Shown here: positions 1 to 6,253 of the stretch, piece by piece
Position numbering within the stretch: position 1 is the stretch's first letter
Layout of the letters: every line of letters starts with the position of its first letter
Assembly: GCA_937996755.1 (NCBI GenBank)
Contig: CALKUS010000295.1
Location: forward strand, 1-11,946
DNA from: an uncultured Pseudomonadota bacterium
GTDB lineage: Bacteria; Pseudomonadota; Gammaproteobacteria; Xanthomonadales; Ahniellaceae
Reading direction: 5' to 3'
Length of the DNA stretch: 11,946 bases
Notes under the pieces: model-generated
Told to the model about the DNA's origin: nothing
What the model saw: the letters and a program-made list of their open reading frames with translations, nothing else
The model's database searches: none
Position numbers and translations under genes: made by a program

Positions 1-95
1 AGCGGAAAGTAGGGCGAGAACGCGCCGAGCCCCGCGAGGTAGAAGAAGTAGTACGCCGAGAGGCGTAGCGCGGGAATTGGCGGCGGCGACGACAT
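1..95 (-). CDS. MFS transporter, N-terminal fragment cut by the window edge
   Basis: Only the first 31 codons are inside the window; the gene runs off the left edge. Reading the minus strand from an ATG at 93-95 gives MSSPPPIPALRLSAYYFFYL followed by AGLGAFSPYFP. A short hydrophilic start, then a first membrane helix with YYFFYLAGLGAF-SPYFP, is typical of the MFS_1-like/HcaT-type branch of the major facilitator superfamily, inner-membrane proteins that move small organic solutes. The substrate cannot be told from this fragment. The start is the only in-frame ATG, and a weak GGGTAG lies upstream. The gene is divergent from the membrane protein at 140, with only 44 bases between the two starts, so the promoters must be very compact or lie partly inside coding sequence. 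The family call is inferred from one helix. Confidence 0.6.
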   Translation of the reverse strand, partial: MSSPPPIPALRLSAYYFFYLAGLGAFSPYFP

Positions 96-127
96 CGCGG
101 CATGCTACCCGACGCAGCGCCGCGCAC

Positions 128-132
128 AGGAG
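128..132 (+). promoter_or_regulatory. Ribosome binding site AGGAG that fixes the start at 140
   Basis: AGGAG lies 7 bases before the ATG at 140. This makes 140, not the in-frame codon at 77, the start of the membrane protein. The longer reading would add 21 hydrophilic residues and overlap the divergent MFS gene. Confidence 0.75.
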
Positions 133-139
133 CACGCCG

Positions 140-805
140 ATGTTCATCGGACACTTCGCACTCGCATTCGCCGCCCGACGCGCCGCGCCGACGGTGCCCT
201 TGTCGGTCGGGTTCGTCGCCGGCCAGCTCGCCGACCTTGCGTGGCCGGTGTTCGTACTCCTGGGAATCGAGCAAGTGGAAGTTTCGCCGGGCGACACCGC
301 GATGACGCCGCTGCGCTTCGTGAGCTATCCGTGGTCGCACAGCCTCGTCGCGCTCGCGGGCTGGGCGATGGTCGCGGCGCTCGCGTGGTGGCTGCTGCGC
401 CGACGCGACACGCGCGGCGCGATCGTCGTCGGTGCGCTCGTGCTGAGCCACTGGCTGCTCGACTTCGTTTCGCACCGACCCGACATGCCGCTCGTGCCGG
501 AAGGCGCGACCTACGGCCTCGGATTGTGGAATTCGGTTGCCTGGACGATGACGGTCGAGCTCGCGATGTTTTCCTTGGCCGTCTGGCTCTATGTTCGGAC
601 GATGAAGGCACGAACCGCGCGCGCGAATCTCGTCCTCGGCGGCCTCGTCGCGTTCATGCTCGCGGTGTACGTCGCGGCAGCGCTCGGGCCGCCGCCGCCG
701 AGCGGCAACGCCGCGGCGGCGAGCGCACTGGGCATCTGGCTGTTCGTGGCGTGGGCGCACTGGGCCGATCGTCGACGCGTACTGCGGGACCACGGGCATG
801 GCTGA
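140..805 (+). CDS. Polytopic membrane protein with conserved His/Asp residues, YdjM-like
   Basis: The product has 221 residues and starts MFIGHFALAFAARRAAP after a good AGGAG. Hydrophobic segments lie near residues 22-43, 68-86, 93-111, 128-151, 160-181 and 190-207, suggesting five or six membrane helices in the inner membrane. His and Asp residues sit at helix ends: H5, D32, H67 (in YPWSHS), H104 and D108 (in LSHWLLDF), H112 and D115 (in SHRPDMP). This pattern resembles the membrane-bound 'metal-dependent hydrolase' family of YdjM, whose biochemical role is poorly known, so a metal-linked activity is inference. The 3' end overlaps the next gene by 8 bases (ATGGCTGA), which implies translational coupling. 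Its residue content is otherwise unremarkable for this GC-rich genome. Confidence 0.7.
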   Translation: MFIGHFALAFAARRAAPTVPLSVGFVAGQLADLAWPVFVLLGIEQVEVSPGDTAMTPLRFVSYPWSHSLVALAGWAMVAALAWWLLRRRDTRGAIVVGALVLSHWLLDFVSHRPDMPLVPEGATYGLGLWNSVAWTMTVELAMFSLAVWLYVRTMKARTARANLVLGGLVAFMLAVYVAAALGPPPPSGNAAAASALGIWLFVAWAHWADRRRVLRDHGHG

Positions 806-1079
806 AGTCCGATTCAGCGGCGAGGTGCGTGCGGGCCACAAGCAGGCGGCGGTCGAGGCGACGTTCGATCCGCGCGTCGAGTGGGGCACGGAGCCGGTGT
901 CGCTGGAGGCAGGGCGGAATGGCTACCGCGTGCGCGGCATGCTCGGCGACGTGCCGTTCCGCGGCGTCATGGTGACGCGGTCGGGCAAGTGGTGGGTGGT
1001 GCTGGAAGGAGCGGACTTGCGCGATGCGGCGATCGCAGTGGGCGACACGGTGACCGTCACGGTCGAACTCATGCCCTGA
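798..1079 (+). CDS. DUF1905 family protein
   Basis: This 93-residue soluble protein begins MAEVRFSGEV and ends GDTVTVTVELMP. The F-x-G-E start, the central NGYRVRGMLGDVPFRGVMV, and the closing GD-V-V-V-ELMP strand match the small beta-barrel DUF1905 family. No catalytic residues are evident and its function is unknown. In other bacteria DUF1905 is sometimes fused to a YdeI-like bacteriocin-protection domain; here it stands alone. The ATG lies within the end of the membrane-protein gene (8-base overlap), there is no strong Shine-Dalgarno of its own, and expression by coupling is likely. The gene converges on the DUF4785 gene, with a palindrome between them. Confidence 0.72.
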   Translation: MAEVRFSGEVRAGHKQAAVEATFDPRVEWGTEPVSLEAGRNGYRVRGMLGDVPFRGVMVTRSGKWWVVLEGADLRDAAIAVGDTVTVTVELMP

Positions 1080-1091
1080 ACGCGTAATGCA

Positions 1092-1138
1092 CCCCACCAC
1101 AGTCCTCCCCTGCATTCGCAGGGGAGGAAGAAGTGGGG
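1092..1138. repeat. Palindrome between converging genes, possible dispersed repeat or bidirectional terminator
   Basis: The core is a perfect 11-bp inverted repeat: TCCTCCCCTGC at 1103-1113 and GCAGGGGAGGA at 1118-1128, with the loop ATTC. Outer arms CCCCAC (1092-1097) and GTGGGG (1133-1138) can extend it past a short internal loop. It fills nearly all of the 73 bases between the stop at 1079 and the stop at 1153. Neither side has a run of T, so it is not a classical intrinsic terminator, but a structure this stable could end or protect both converging transcripts. Similar C-rich palindromes are often dispersed in GC-rich proteobacterial genomes; copy number cannot be judged here. Confidence 0.65.
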
Positions 1139-1152
1139 CGTGGTGGCCGATC

Positions 1153-2346
1153 TCAGCGCGGATTCGCGCGCTGTTCGACGATCGCCTGCTGCGACTGGTC
1201 GGTCAGCGTGAGCGTGCGCAACACGAACGGCGCGTGCAGGCCGCGCTCGGCCAGCAATGCCATCGGGAAGCTCAGCGTGAGCGTGCGCGAACCCGGCTCG
1301 AGCCAGGCGGCCGAATGCGCGATCGCCGCAGGCACCGAGCGGCCGTCCGCGTCCGTCGCATAGAGCATGGCGCTCGCGTCGTAGCGGCTCGCGGCGGCGA
1401 CGTTCACGGCCACGTCCACGCGCACGCCTTCGCGCGTGGTCGTCGTGCGCGTCGCGCCGTTCGTGCGGGCGCGCGGCACGGCGACGGCGAACGCCGTCTT
1501 CGCGTCGCGCTGCACGGTGCCGTCGCTGCTCGTCGCGAAGGCATGCAACTCCCACAGGCCCGGCATGCCGGCCGCACCTCGTGGCACGACGACGGTGCGT
1601 GCGTTGCCGCTGCCGGCCTTCGCGAACGACACGGGCTGCGAGCTGCCGTCCGGCGCGACCAGCATGCCGCTCACGCGGCCGAGCGATTTGCCCTGGGCGG
1701 AGTCGAGGCCGACGTCGGCCTCGAGCGCCTGGCCCGCGAGCACCGTGCTGCGCGTGGCGCCGAGCGACAGGACTTCCCGGCTGGCCGGCTCGAACACGTG
1801 CACGAGGAAGCGCGGTGCCGGCGGCTGCGCGAGCGCGATCGTGACGTTCGCGCCGAGCTCCGGACGCAGCTTGAACGCGACGCTGCCGTCGGGCATCGGC
1901 ATGCCGGCGTCGCGCAGTTGCGCGGCGTCGGCGTGGTTCGCGACCGCGTCGAGCGCGGCGAGCTTGCCGCTCGCGGTGCGGAACTCGAGCGACTCGAATG
2001 CGATCGGCGCAGTGAGCGCCTTCGCACCCGGATCGGCCGGGAGCGGCGTAATGCGGACGACGGCGCCCGGTGCGGTGAACGGCGCGCGCCAGCCCTTGGC
2101 CAGCGTGTCGGCGCCCACTTCGGTGGAGAACTCGCGGCTCTCGTCGAGGTACGGTGCGGCGCCGTCCGCGGCATCGCTGACGGCCCAGGCGAACTGCGCG
2201 GGCGTGCGGTCCATGTCGGCGTCGCCGGGCAGGCGAGCGCTCGAGAGCGTGGTGGGAACGAGGTCGGGTTGCGCCGCCCCGGCGAGGGCGGCGGCCGAAG
2301 CGAGCAGGGCGCCGAGCACGGCGCGCGCGATGGTCGTGCGGGTCAT
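1153..2346 (-). CDS. Secreted DUF4785-like protein
   Basis: The product has 397 residues. A signal peptide covers roughly residues 1-25 (MTRTTIARAVLGALLASAAA, then LAGAA), so the protein is exported. The mature part contains no cysteine and looks rich in beta strands. An N-terminal part (about 27-120) is followed by an Ig-like middle with LVHVFEPASREVLSLG and a TVLAGQALEADVGL stretch, and a last domain ending APFVLRTLTLTDQSQQA. The length and three-part layout fit the DUF4785 family, whose function is unknown. The start is supported by GAGGAG, which overlaps the stop codon of the hydrolase gene 10 bases upstream, so the two are almost certainly co-transcribed and coupled. A binding or partner role for the hydrolase is inference. 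The family name rests on remembered architecture, not a search. Confidence 0.62.
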   Translation of the reverse strand: MTRTTIARAVLGALLASAAALAGAAQPDLVPTTLSSARLPGDADMDRTPAQFAWAVSDAADGAAPYLDESREFSTEVGADTLAKGWRAPFTAPGAVVRITPLPADPGAKALTAPIAFESLEFRTASGKLAALDAVANHADAAQLRDAGMPMPDGSVAFKLRPELGANVTIALAQPPAPRFLVHVFEPASREVLSLGATRSTVLAGQALEADVGLDSAQGKSLGRVSGMLVAPDGSSQPVSFAKAGSGNARTVVVPRGAAGMPGLWELHAFATSSDGTVQRDAKTAFAVAVPRARTNGATRTTTTREGVRVDVAVNVAAASRYDASAMLYATDADGRSVPAAIAHSAAWLEPGSRTLTLSFPMALLAERGLHAPFVLRTLTLTDQSQQAIVEQRANPR

Positions 2347-2356
2347 GTCGGTCTCC

Positions 2357-3211
2357 TCAGATGTCGTCGCGCAGGATGCCGTCGAGGCCGAAGCACGGCC
2401 GGCGGCTCTGGTTGTGCGAAAGCGGCTCGCTGCCCGCCATCCGCGTCGTGTCGCGGAACCACAGCGTGCCCGCTGCCTGCTGGCTCGTGCAGTTGAGGAA
2501 TCCGTCGGAGCAGCTCGCGAGCCAATTCTGCGTGGTCTCGAGGCCGAGGTTCTCGGCGTAGCCGCCGCAGTACGAATCGCCATCGAACGGCGAGGAGTCG
2601 ACGTCGGTGCCGACGACCGTCCAGAAGCCCTTCGGCAACGCCGGCCGGCCGCTCGTGCCGTACAGGTTGTTCGCGTTGTAGGTCGCCATCCAGCTCTGCT
2701 GCTGCTGGCGCACCGCGTCGGACTTGTAGCCGAGCAGCCAGCCCAGCGCCGACTCGAACACGTTGCCCGCGATGACGGCGTCGGCGAGCGGTGTGCCCGC
2801 GGAAGACGGCGCCAGCGCATTCACCCAGCGGATCTTCGAGATGATGCCCGGGTAGCGGCTGTCGTACGTCGGGTTCGACATGATCCAGCGCATGACGTTG
2901 CCGCCGTTCGAATGCGTGATGATCACGAGGTCCGTGATGCCCTTCGCCGCGATGAACGTCTGCAGCTGGCCCGCGAGGCAACCGGCGGCGCCCGACGTCC
3001 ACATGTACTGGTTGAAGTCGCAGTTGATGACCGTGTAGTTCGCGGTGTTCGGCAGGCCGCTGCGAACGGTGTTCACGAACGGCGCCGTCCAGTAGTCGGC
3101 CGTGGCGTTCGTCTGCTTGCCGGTGCCGTGGACCAGGGCGACGCCGGTGACGGCGGCCGAAGCGGGCGCGATGAAGAGCCCCAGCAATACGCTGGCGATG
3201 AGTTTGCGCAC
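2357..3211 (-). CDS. Secreted alpha/beta hydrolase, lipase-like
   Basis: The GTG start at 3211 follows a strong GGAGG and gives 284 residues. An upstream in-frame ATG at 3316 would add 35 hydrophilic residues and hide the signal peptide. Residues 1-20 (MRKLIASVLLGLFIAPASAA) are a clear signal peptide. ALVHGTGK (25-32) is the HG oxyanion-hole motif. THSNGG (99-104) is the nucleophile elbow, with S101 as catalytic Ser. H266 in LSHNQS is the best candidate for catalytic His, while the acid is uncertain (D203 or D236). Six cysteines (C64, C78, C215, C234, C241, C273) fit disulfides in a periplasmic or secreted enzyme. The fold and Ser are clear; lipase, esterase or other amidase-like specificity cannot be read from sequence. 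The DUF4785 gene follows directly. Confidence 0.78.
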   Translation of the reverse strand: MRKLIASVLLGLFIAPASAAVTGVALVHGTGKQTNATADYWTAPFVNTVRSGLPNTANYTVINCDFNQYMWTSGAAGCLAGQLQTFIAAKGITDLVIITHSNGGNVMRWIMSNPTYDSRYPGIISKIRWVNALAPSSAGTPLADAVIAGNVFESALGWLLGYKSDAVRQQQQSWMATYNANNLYGTSGRPALPKGFWTVVGTDVDSSPFDGDSYCGGYAENLGLETTQNWLASCSDGFLNCTSQQAAGTLWFRDTTRMAGSEPLSHNQSRRPCFGLDGILRDDI

Positions 3212-3339
3212 GAGTTCCCCTCCCAGAGACTGGCGCGCTGCACCCGCGGAAAACGCGATCCGTGCTGCTTTCTGCGAGACAGCGAACCGTGTGCGTTGGC
3301 GTGGATGCCGCAACACCTTCCCCGGCTGCGGCGCGAGCG

Positions 3340-3368
3340 ACCATACGCCCGTTTGAATGGCGAGTCAA
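3340..3368 (-). promoter_or_regulatory. Sigma70-like promoter of the hydrolase-DUF4785 operon
   Basis: On the minus strand TTGACT (3363-3368) and TATGGT (3340-3345) are separated by exactly 17 bases. The predicted transcript start is near 3333, leaving an untranslated leader of about 120 bases before the GTG at 3211. The -35 matches consensus at 5 of 6 positions and the -10 at 4 of 6, which stands out in DNA this GC-rich. Confidence 0.55.
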
Positions 3369-3375
3369 ACGTATG
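3342..3375. promoter_or_regulatory. Inverted repeat overlapping the hydrolase promoter, candidate operator
   Basis: GTTTGA (3351-3356) and TCAAAC (3365-3370) are perfect inverted arms 8 bases apart. They are flanked by CATAC (3342-3346) and GTATG (3371-3375), so 11 bases per arm match apart from a GCCC insertion on one side. One arm contains the -35 box and the outer left arm touches the -10. This geometry suits a dimeric repressor such as a TetR-type protein. The regulator is unknown. The repeat could instead form a hairpin after the stress-protein gene, but no T-run follows. Confidence 0.45.
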
Positions 3376-3411
3376 TTCGAGTGCAGTGCAGCATCGGGCC
3401 CGCCGCGTCGC

Positions 3412-3837
3412 TCAGCGGGCGACCAGCACCGGTACGGTCGAGCGCGCGATGACCTTGGCGGCAATGGAGCCGAGCAACGCCTGGCGGATCGGACCGTGGC
3501 CGCGCGATCCCATCAGGACGAGGTCGCAACGCTTCCGGACTGCGGCGCGCGCGATGAGCTCGGCCGCGTCGCTGCCGACTTCGAACGATTCGTCGAACGC
3601 AATGCCCGCGCGCTTGAGCACGCGACGGGCGGCGGCAAACGCGTACTTCGACATGCTCGCGTAGTAGCTCGCGGTTTCGCTGCGCCCGAGCCGGATCTCG
3701 ACGGTGCGCATGAGCCGCTGCCCGGCGTGGAACAGAACGATCTCGACCGGCGCCGCGAACAGCGCCGAGTGCTTCGCGATCCACGACGCCGTCTGCGTCG
3801 AGGACTTGCTGCCGTCGACTGCGAGCAGGATCTTCAT
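3412..3837 (-). CDS. Universal stress protein, single UspA domain
   Basis: The product is 141 residues, the usual length for a one-domain UspA protein. It starts MKILLAVDGS, with D8 in the first strand. It carries the ATP-binding signature G-2x-G-9x-G-S as G110, G113, G123 and S124 (in LMGSRGHG and LLGS), so an ATP-binding UspA-type rather than a UspFG-type without ATP is expected. Such proteins are cytoplasmic dimers linked to survival under starvation, oxidative or low-oxygen stress. GGGAGAA upstream of the ATG is a good ribosome binding site. The gene is 90 bases downstream of the small TFPASDP gene and may share the rnk transcript or have its own promoter; no clear ANR/FNR box is visible in the gap. 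Confidence 0.93.
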   Translation of the reverse strand: MKILLAVDGSKSSTQTASWIAKHSALFAAPVEIVLFHAGQRLMRTVEIRLGRSETASYYASMSKYAFAAARRVLKRAGIAFDESFEVGSDAAELIARAAVRKRCDLVLMGSRGHGPIRQALLGSIAAKVIARSTVPVLVAR

Positions 3838-3927
3838 GGGGATTCTCCCGACGGTTGTGCAACACGGACGCCGTGCCGATGCGAAGGCGCTGCCGCACCG
3901 GCCCAGCCTGTGACGTCGACGCCGATG

Positions 3928-4092
3928 CTACCGGCGAGGAGCCGCGCCGTGGCCTACGCGCGCGTCCGGGGTGAACACGGAAACCGGATCGCTCGCGGGG
4001 AACGTCTCCCGAAGCGCATCGTCCAGCAGCCGCTCGATGTGCGCGCGGTCGCGATCCGGCTGCGGCAAACGGACCGGCTCGGCGGCGCTCAC
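3928..4092 (-). CDS. Small TFPASDP-motif protein overlapping rnk
   Basis: This gene encodes a 54-residue protein. It begins at a GTG (4090-4092) that overlaps the rnk stop as GTGA, so it is read by termination-reinitiation. The sequence runs MSAAEPVRLPQPDRDRAHIE, then RLLDDALRETFPASDPVSVF, then a short basic tail ending in APRR. The block LDDALRETFPASDPVSV matches a short motif (L-x-x-A-x-x-E-T-F-P-A-S-D-P) found in many small uncharacterised proteobacterial proteins, which I recognise from memory. It has no signal peptide or membrane segment. A helix around residues 16-29 is probably followed by an extended FPASDP segment. Its function is unknown. Coupling to rnk and closeness to the stress-protein gene suggest a stress or growth-phase role, which is inference. 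Confidence 0.7.
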   Translation of the reverse strand: MSAAEPVRLPQPDRDRAHIERLLDDALRETFPASDPVSVFTPDARVGHGAAPRR

Positions 4093-4502
4093 GGCGCCGG
4101 CCTCGCGGTGGGCGCGGCATCCGGATGCACGTCGGTGACGGTGAGCCGCAGCGTCTGACCCGGCGCTCGCCAGTCGATCGACTGGCCGACGCGCAGGCCG
4201 AGCAGCGCGAGGCCGACCGGCGACAGCACGGAAACGCGACCGTGCGCGATGTCCGCCGCGCCCGGATACACGAGCGTGAGCCGCCGCTCGATGCCCGTAC
4301 GCTCGTCGACGCACTGCACGGACGCGTTCATGGTGACGACGTCGCGCGGCATCTCGTTGGCCGGCAGGATGCTCGCGCGCGCGATCTCGGCCTGGAGCTG
4401 CGCGACGCCCGACATGGTGCGCAGCCCCGGCGAATCGGCGAGCTGCTCGAGGCGAACGGAATCCTCGGCGGACATCACGATCGGCGGAAGCTTCGAGGTC
4501 AT
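4089..4502 (-). CDS. rnk: Regulator of nucleoside diphosphate kinase, Rnk (GreA/GreB family)
   Basis: The product has 137 residues, as expected for Rnk. An N-terminal short coiled coil (about 11-50) is followed by a GreA/GreB-type C-terminal domain (about 52-130). Hallmarks are EMPRDVVTMNASV (50-62) and SVLSPVGLALLGLRVGQSIDW (91-111), both closely matching E. coli Rnk. Rnk binds RNA polymerase near the secondary channel but, with its short coiled coil, lacks Gre cleavage activity; it was named for effects on nucleoside diphosphate kinase levels. The start is supported by AAGGAGAT just upstream. Its stop overlaps the GTG of the next small gene. The 124 bases upstream, to the end of the nhaR-like gene, probably hold its promoter, though I see no convincing -35/-10 pair there. 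Confidence 0.92.
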   Translation of the reverse strand: MTSKLPPIVMSAEDSVRLEQLADSPGLRTMSGVAQLQAEIARASILPANEMPRDVVTMNASVQCVDERTGIERRLTLVYPGAADIAHGRVSVLSPVGLALLGLRVGQSIDWRAPGQTLRLTVTDVHPDAAPTARPAP

Positions 4503-4626
4503 GGCGGCATCTCCTTGCGGTGTCCGCTCATCGTGCGGGCGGCCGCACCGGGTCGCAAGCGCGCCACATTCGTCAAATCCAAACGCGGTCGATGCTTTTG
4601 CCGAACGCGGCTGGTCCGCGCGTCGA

Positions 4627-5550
4627 TCAGCGCGCGCTACGCAGCTTGCGCTCCTTCTGGAACAACGCCTGCGCCGCGTCCCGCATCGCGCGCACCGCGG
4701 GGTTGCGGATGCGTGCCTCCAGCGTGATGGCGTGGAAGCGGAGCTGGGCGCCCTGCGCGGCGCCGACGTGCACGAGCGAATGCTCGCGCTCGTACTGGCG
4801 TCGCAATACCGTGGGCACGGGTGCGAGCGCGCGCCCTGCGCGCGCGAATTCGCGCAGCAGCGCGTAGTCCTCGAATTCGCCGGCGAGCACCGGTTTCAGG
4901 TCGTTGCGGCCGAGCCAGAGGTCGATCGCGCGGCGCATCACCGTGTCGTCCGTCGGCAGCAGCACCGGGACGCCGTCGAGCGACCGCGGAAAGCCCGGCT
5001 TCAGTCGTCGCGCGAGCGCGGCGGTGCCCATCCATGCGATGCCGCAGGTGCCGAGCAGGTGGCTGTACACGCCACGTTCGAGGCCGGGCGTGACGGCACT
5101 GTCGGCCAGCACCACGTCGACGCGACGCTCGAGCAGGTGCTGCACGAGCCGGTCGAGCGTGCCCTCGACGCAGCGCAGTCGCAACGAGCCGATGTCGACC
5201 GCGGGGCCGAGCAACTGGTGCACGAGCTCCTTGGGCAGCACGTCGTCGATGCCGACCGCGAGGACATCCGGTGCGCCGGACGCGCGCCGCTCGATCGTTT
5301 CGACGAGCTCCTGCCCGAGCCCGAAGATCTGCTGCGCGTAACGCAGCACGATGCGGCCCGACTCGGTCGGTTGCACGCGCTTGCCCGAGCGTTGCAGCAG
5401 CGCCTCTCCCAGCGCCGATTCGAGCAGCCGCACCTGCACGCTCACGGTCGCTGGCGCGAGGTCGAGCTCCTCGCAGGCGCGCGCGAGGCTGCCGGTGCGC
5501 GCGAGCGCCCAGAAATAGTAGAGGTGCTGGTAGTTCAGCCGCTTCACCAC
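4627..5550 (-). CDS. nhaR: LysR-type regulator of the NhaR subgroup
   Basis: The product has up to 307 residues. The winged helix-turn-helix spans about residues 6-65, beginning LNYQHLYYFWALARTGSLAR, where NYxHLYYFW is the NhaR signature. The C-terminal effector domain (about 92-295) contains VLAVGIDDVLPKELVHQLL and RRVDVVLADSAVTPG, as in NhaR. E. coli NhaR activates the Na+/H+ antiporter gene nhaA in response to sodium, but no antiporter gene is in this window, so the target may differ. Two adjacent GTG codons (5550 and 5547) can serve as start. There is no good Shine-Dalgarno, and the start is one base past the DUF2461 stop, so coupling is likely. The symbol reflects subfamily resemblance, not proven function. 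Confidence 0.8.
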   Translation of the reverse strand: MVKRLNYQHLYYFWALARTGSLARACEELDLAPATVSVQVRLLESALGEALLQRSGKRVQPTESGRIVLRYAQQIFGLGQELVETIERRASGAPDVLAVGIDDVLPKELVHQLLGPAVDIGSLRLRCVEGTLDRLVQHLLERRVDVVLADSAVTPGLERGVYSHLLGTCGIAWMGTAALARRLKPGFPRSLDGVPVLLPTDDTVMRRAIDLWLGRNDLKPVLAGEFEDYALLREFARAGRALAPVPTVLRRQYEREHSLVHVGAAQGAQLRFHAITLEARIRNPAVRAMRDAAQALFQKERKLRSAR

Positions 5551-5551
5551 G

Positions 5552-6241
5552 CTAGAACTCGAGGTCCAGCGCCGCGCAGAGGTAGTCGACCATCGGCACG
5601 AGGCCCCTGATCGACTTCTCCACCTCGCGCAGCAGCGCGGGCGACAGCGCGACGTCGTCGGGAATCGCGCGCGTCGCGACGAGGCTCTTCTTCTTGAGGT
5701 CCTCGATCAGCGGATGCTGAGGGTCGTAGCCGCGCGGCGGCCGCACCAGCGACTCGCCGCCGCGCGCGAACGCCTTGCGGAACGCGGGCGACTGCGTCGC
5801 CTTCGTCCACGCCGCCGGATTGTCGACGAGGAAATCGCGCACGCGCTTGAGCACTTTCGATTCGGGATGCCACAGCCCGGCGCCGACGAAGCAGTGGCCC
5901 GGCTGCACGTGCAGGTAGAACAGCGGCGCTTCCACCTGCTTGCCGCGCTCGTGGAAGAGGCGCGCGCCGGCCCAGGTCTTGTACGGCGTCTTGTCGTTCG
6001 CGAAGCGCGTGTCGCGCTGGATGCGGAACAGCGAACCGCCGACCGGCTTCGGGTCGGAACGGTAGCGGGGTGCGAGCTGCGCCAGCGCGCCCTGCAGGTC
6101 GCTGAGCAGGCGCAGGAACGGGTCGCGCAGGTGCTCCTCGTAGCGCGCCTTGTTCGCCGCGAACCACTCGCGGTTGTTGTTCTTCGCGAGGTCGCGCTGG
6201 AACTTGAACGTGGCGGGGGAGAAGTAGGCAGCGCGAGGCAT
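5552..6241 (-). CDS. DUF2461 family protein
   Basis: The product has 229 residues, the normal length for DUF2461 (TIGR02453). Family hallmarks in order are FKFQRDLAKNNNREWFAANK (12-31), the YEEHLRDPF segment (34-42), RIQRDTRFANDKTPYKTW (73-90), and the YLHVQPGHCFVGAGLWHPES block (109-128). No catalytic mechanism is known; the conserved R-DTRF-DK-PYK block probably lines a pocket. No signal peptide is present, so it is cytoplasmic. AGGA at 6250-6253 lies 8 bases before the ATG and sits next to the REP doublet. The stop is one base from the nhaR-like start, placing the two in one operon. Confidence 0.9.
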   Translation of the reverse strand: MPRAAYFSPATFKFQRDLAKNNNREWFAANKARYEEHLRDPFLRLLSDLQGALAQLAPRYRSDPKPVGGSLFRIQRDTRFANDKTPYKTWAGARLFHERGKQVEAPLFYLHVQPGHCFVGAGLWHPESKVLKRVRDFLVDNPAAWTKATQSPAFRKAFARGGESLVRPPRGYDPQHPLIEDLKKKSLVATRAIPDDVALSPALLREVEKSIRGLVPMVDYLCAALDLEF

Positions 6242-6253
6242 CGGGGCAATCCT

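Noticed and set aside
3212..3316. N-terminal extension of the hydrolase to the ATG at 3316
   Set aside because: It would place 35 hydrophilic residues before a clear signal peptide. The GTG at 3211 has a strong GGAGG and a sensible leader from the predicted promoter.
3398..3420. GCCCGC/GCGGGC stem at the end of the universal stress protein gene as a terminator
   Set aside because: It is only 6 bp, overlaps the stop codon and has no following T-run, so it is not distinguishable from chance in this GC-rich DNA.
1436..3664. Open frame of about 740 codons on the plus strand, antisense to the DUF4785, hydrolase and part of the stress-protein genes
   Set aside because: It spans three well-supported minus-strand genes and their promoter, and its composition is typical of an antisense shadow.
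4549..4576. Possible sigma54 site TGGCGCG...TTGC upstream of rnk
   Set aside because: The GG and GC elements are too close; the required spacing between -24 and -12 boxes is not met.
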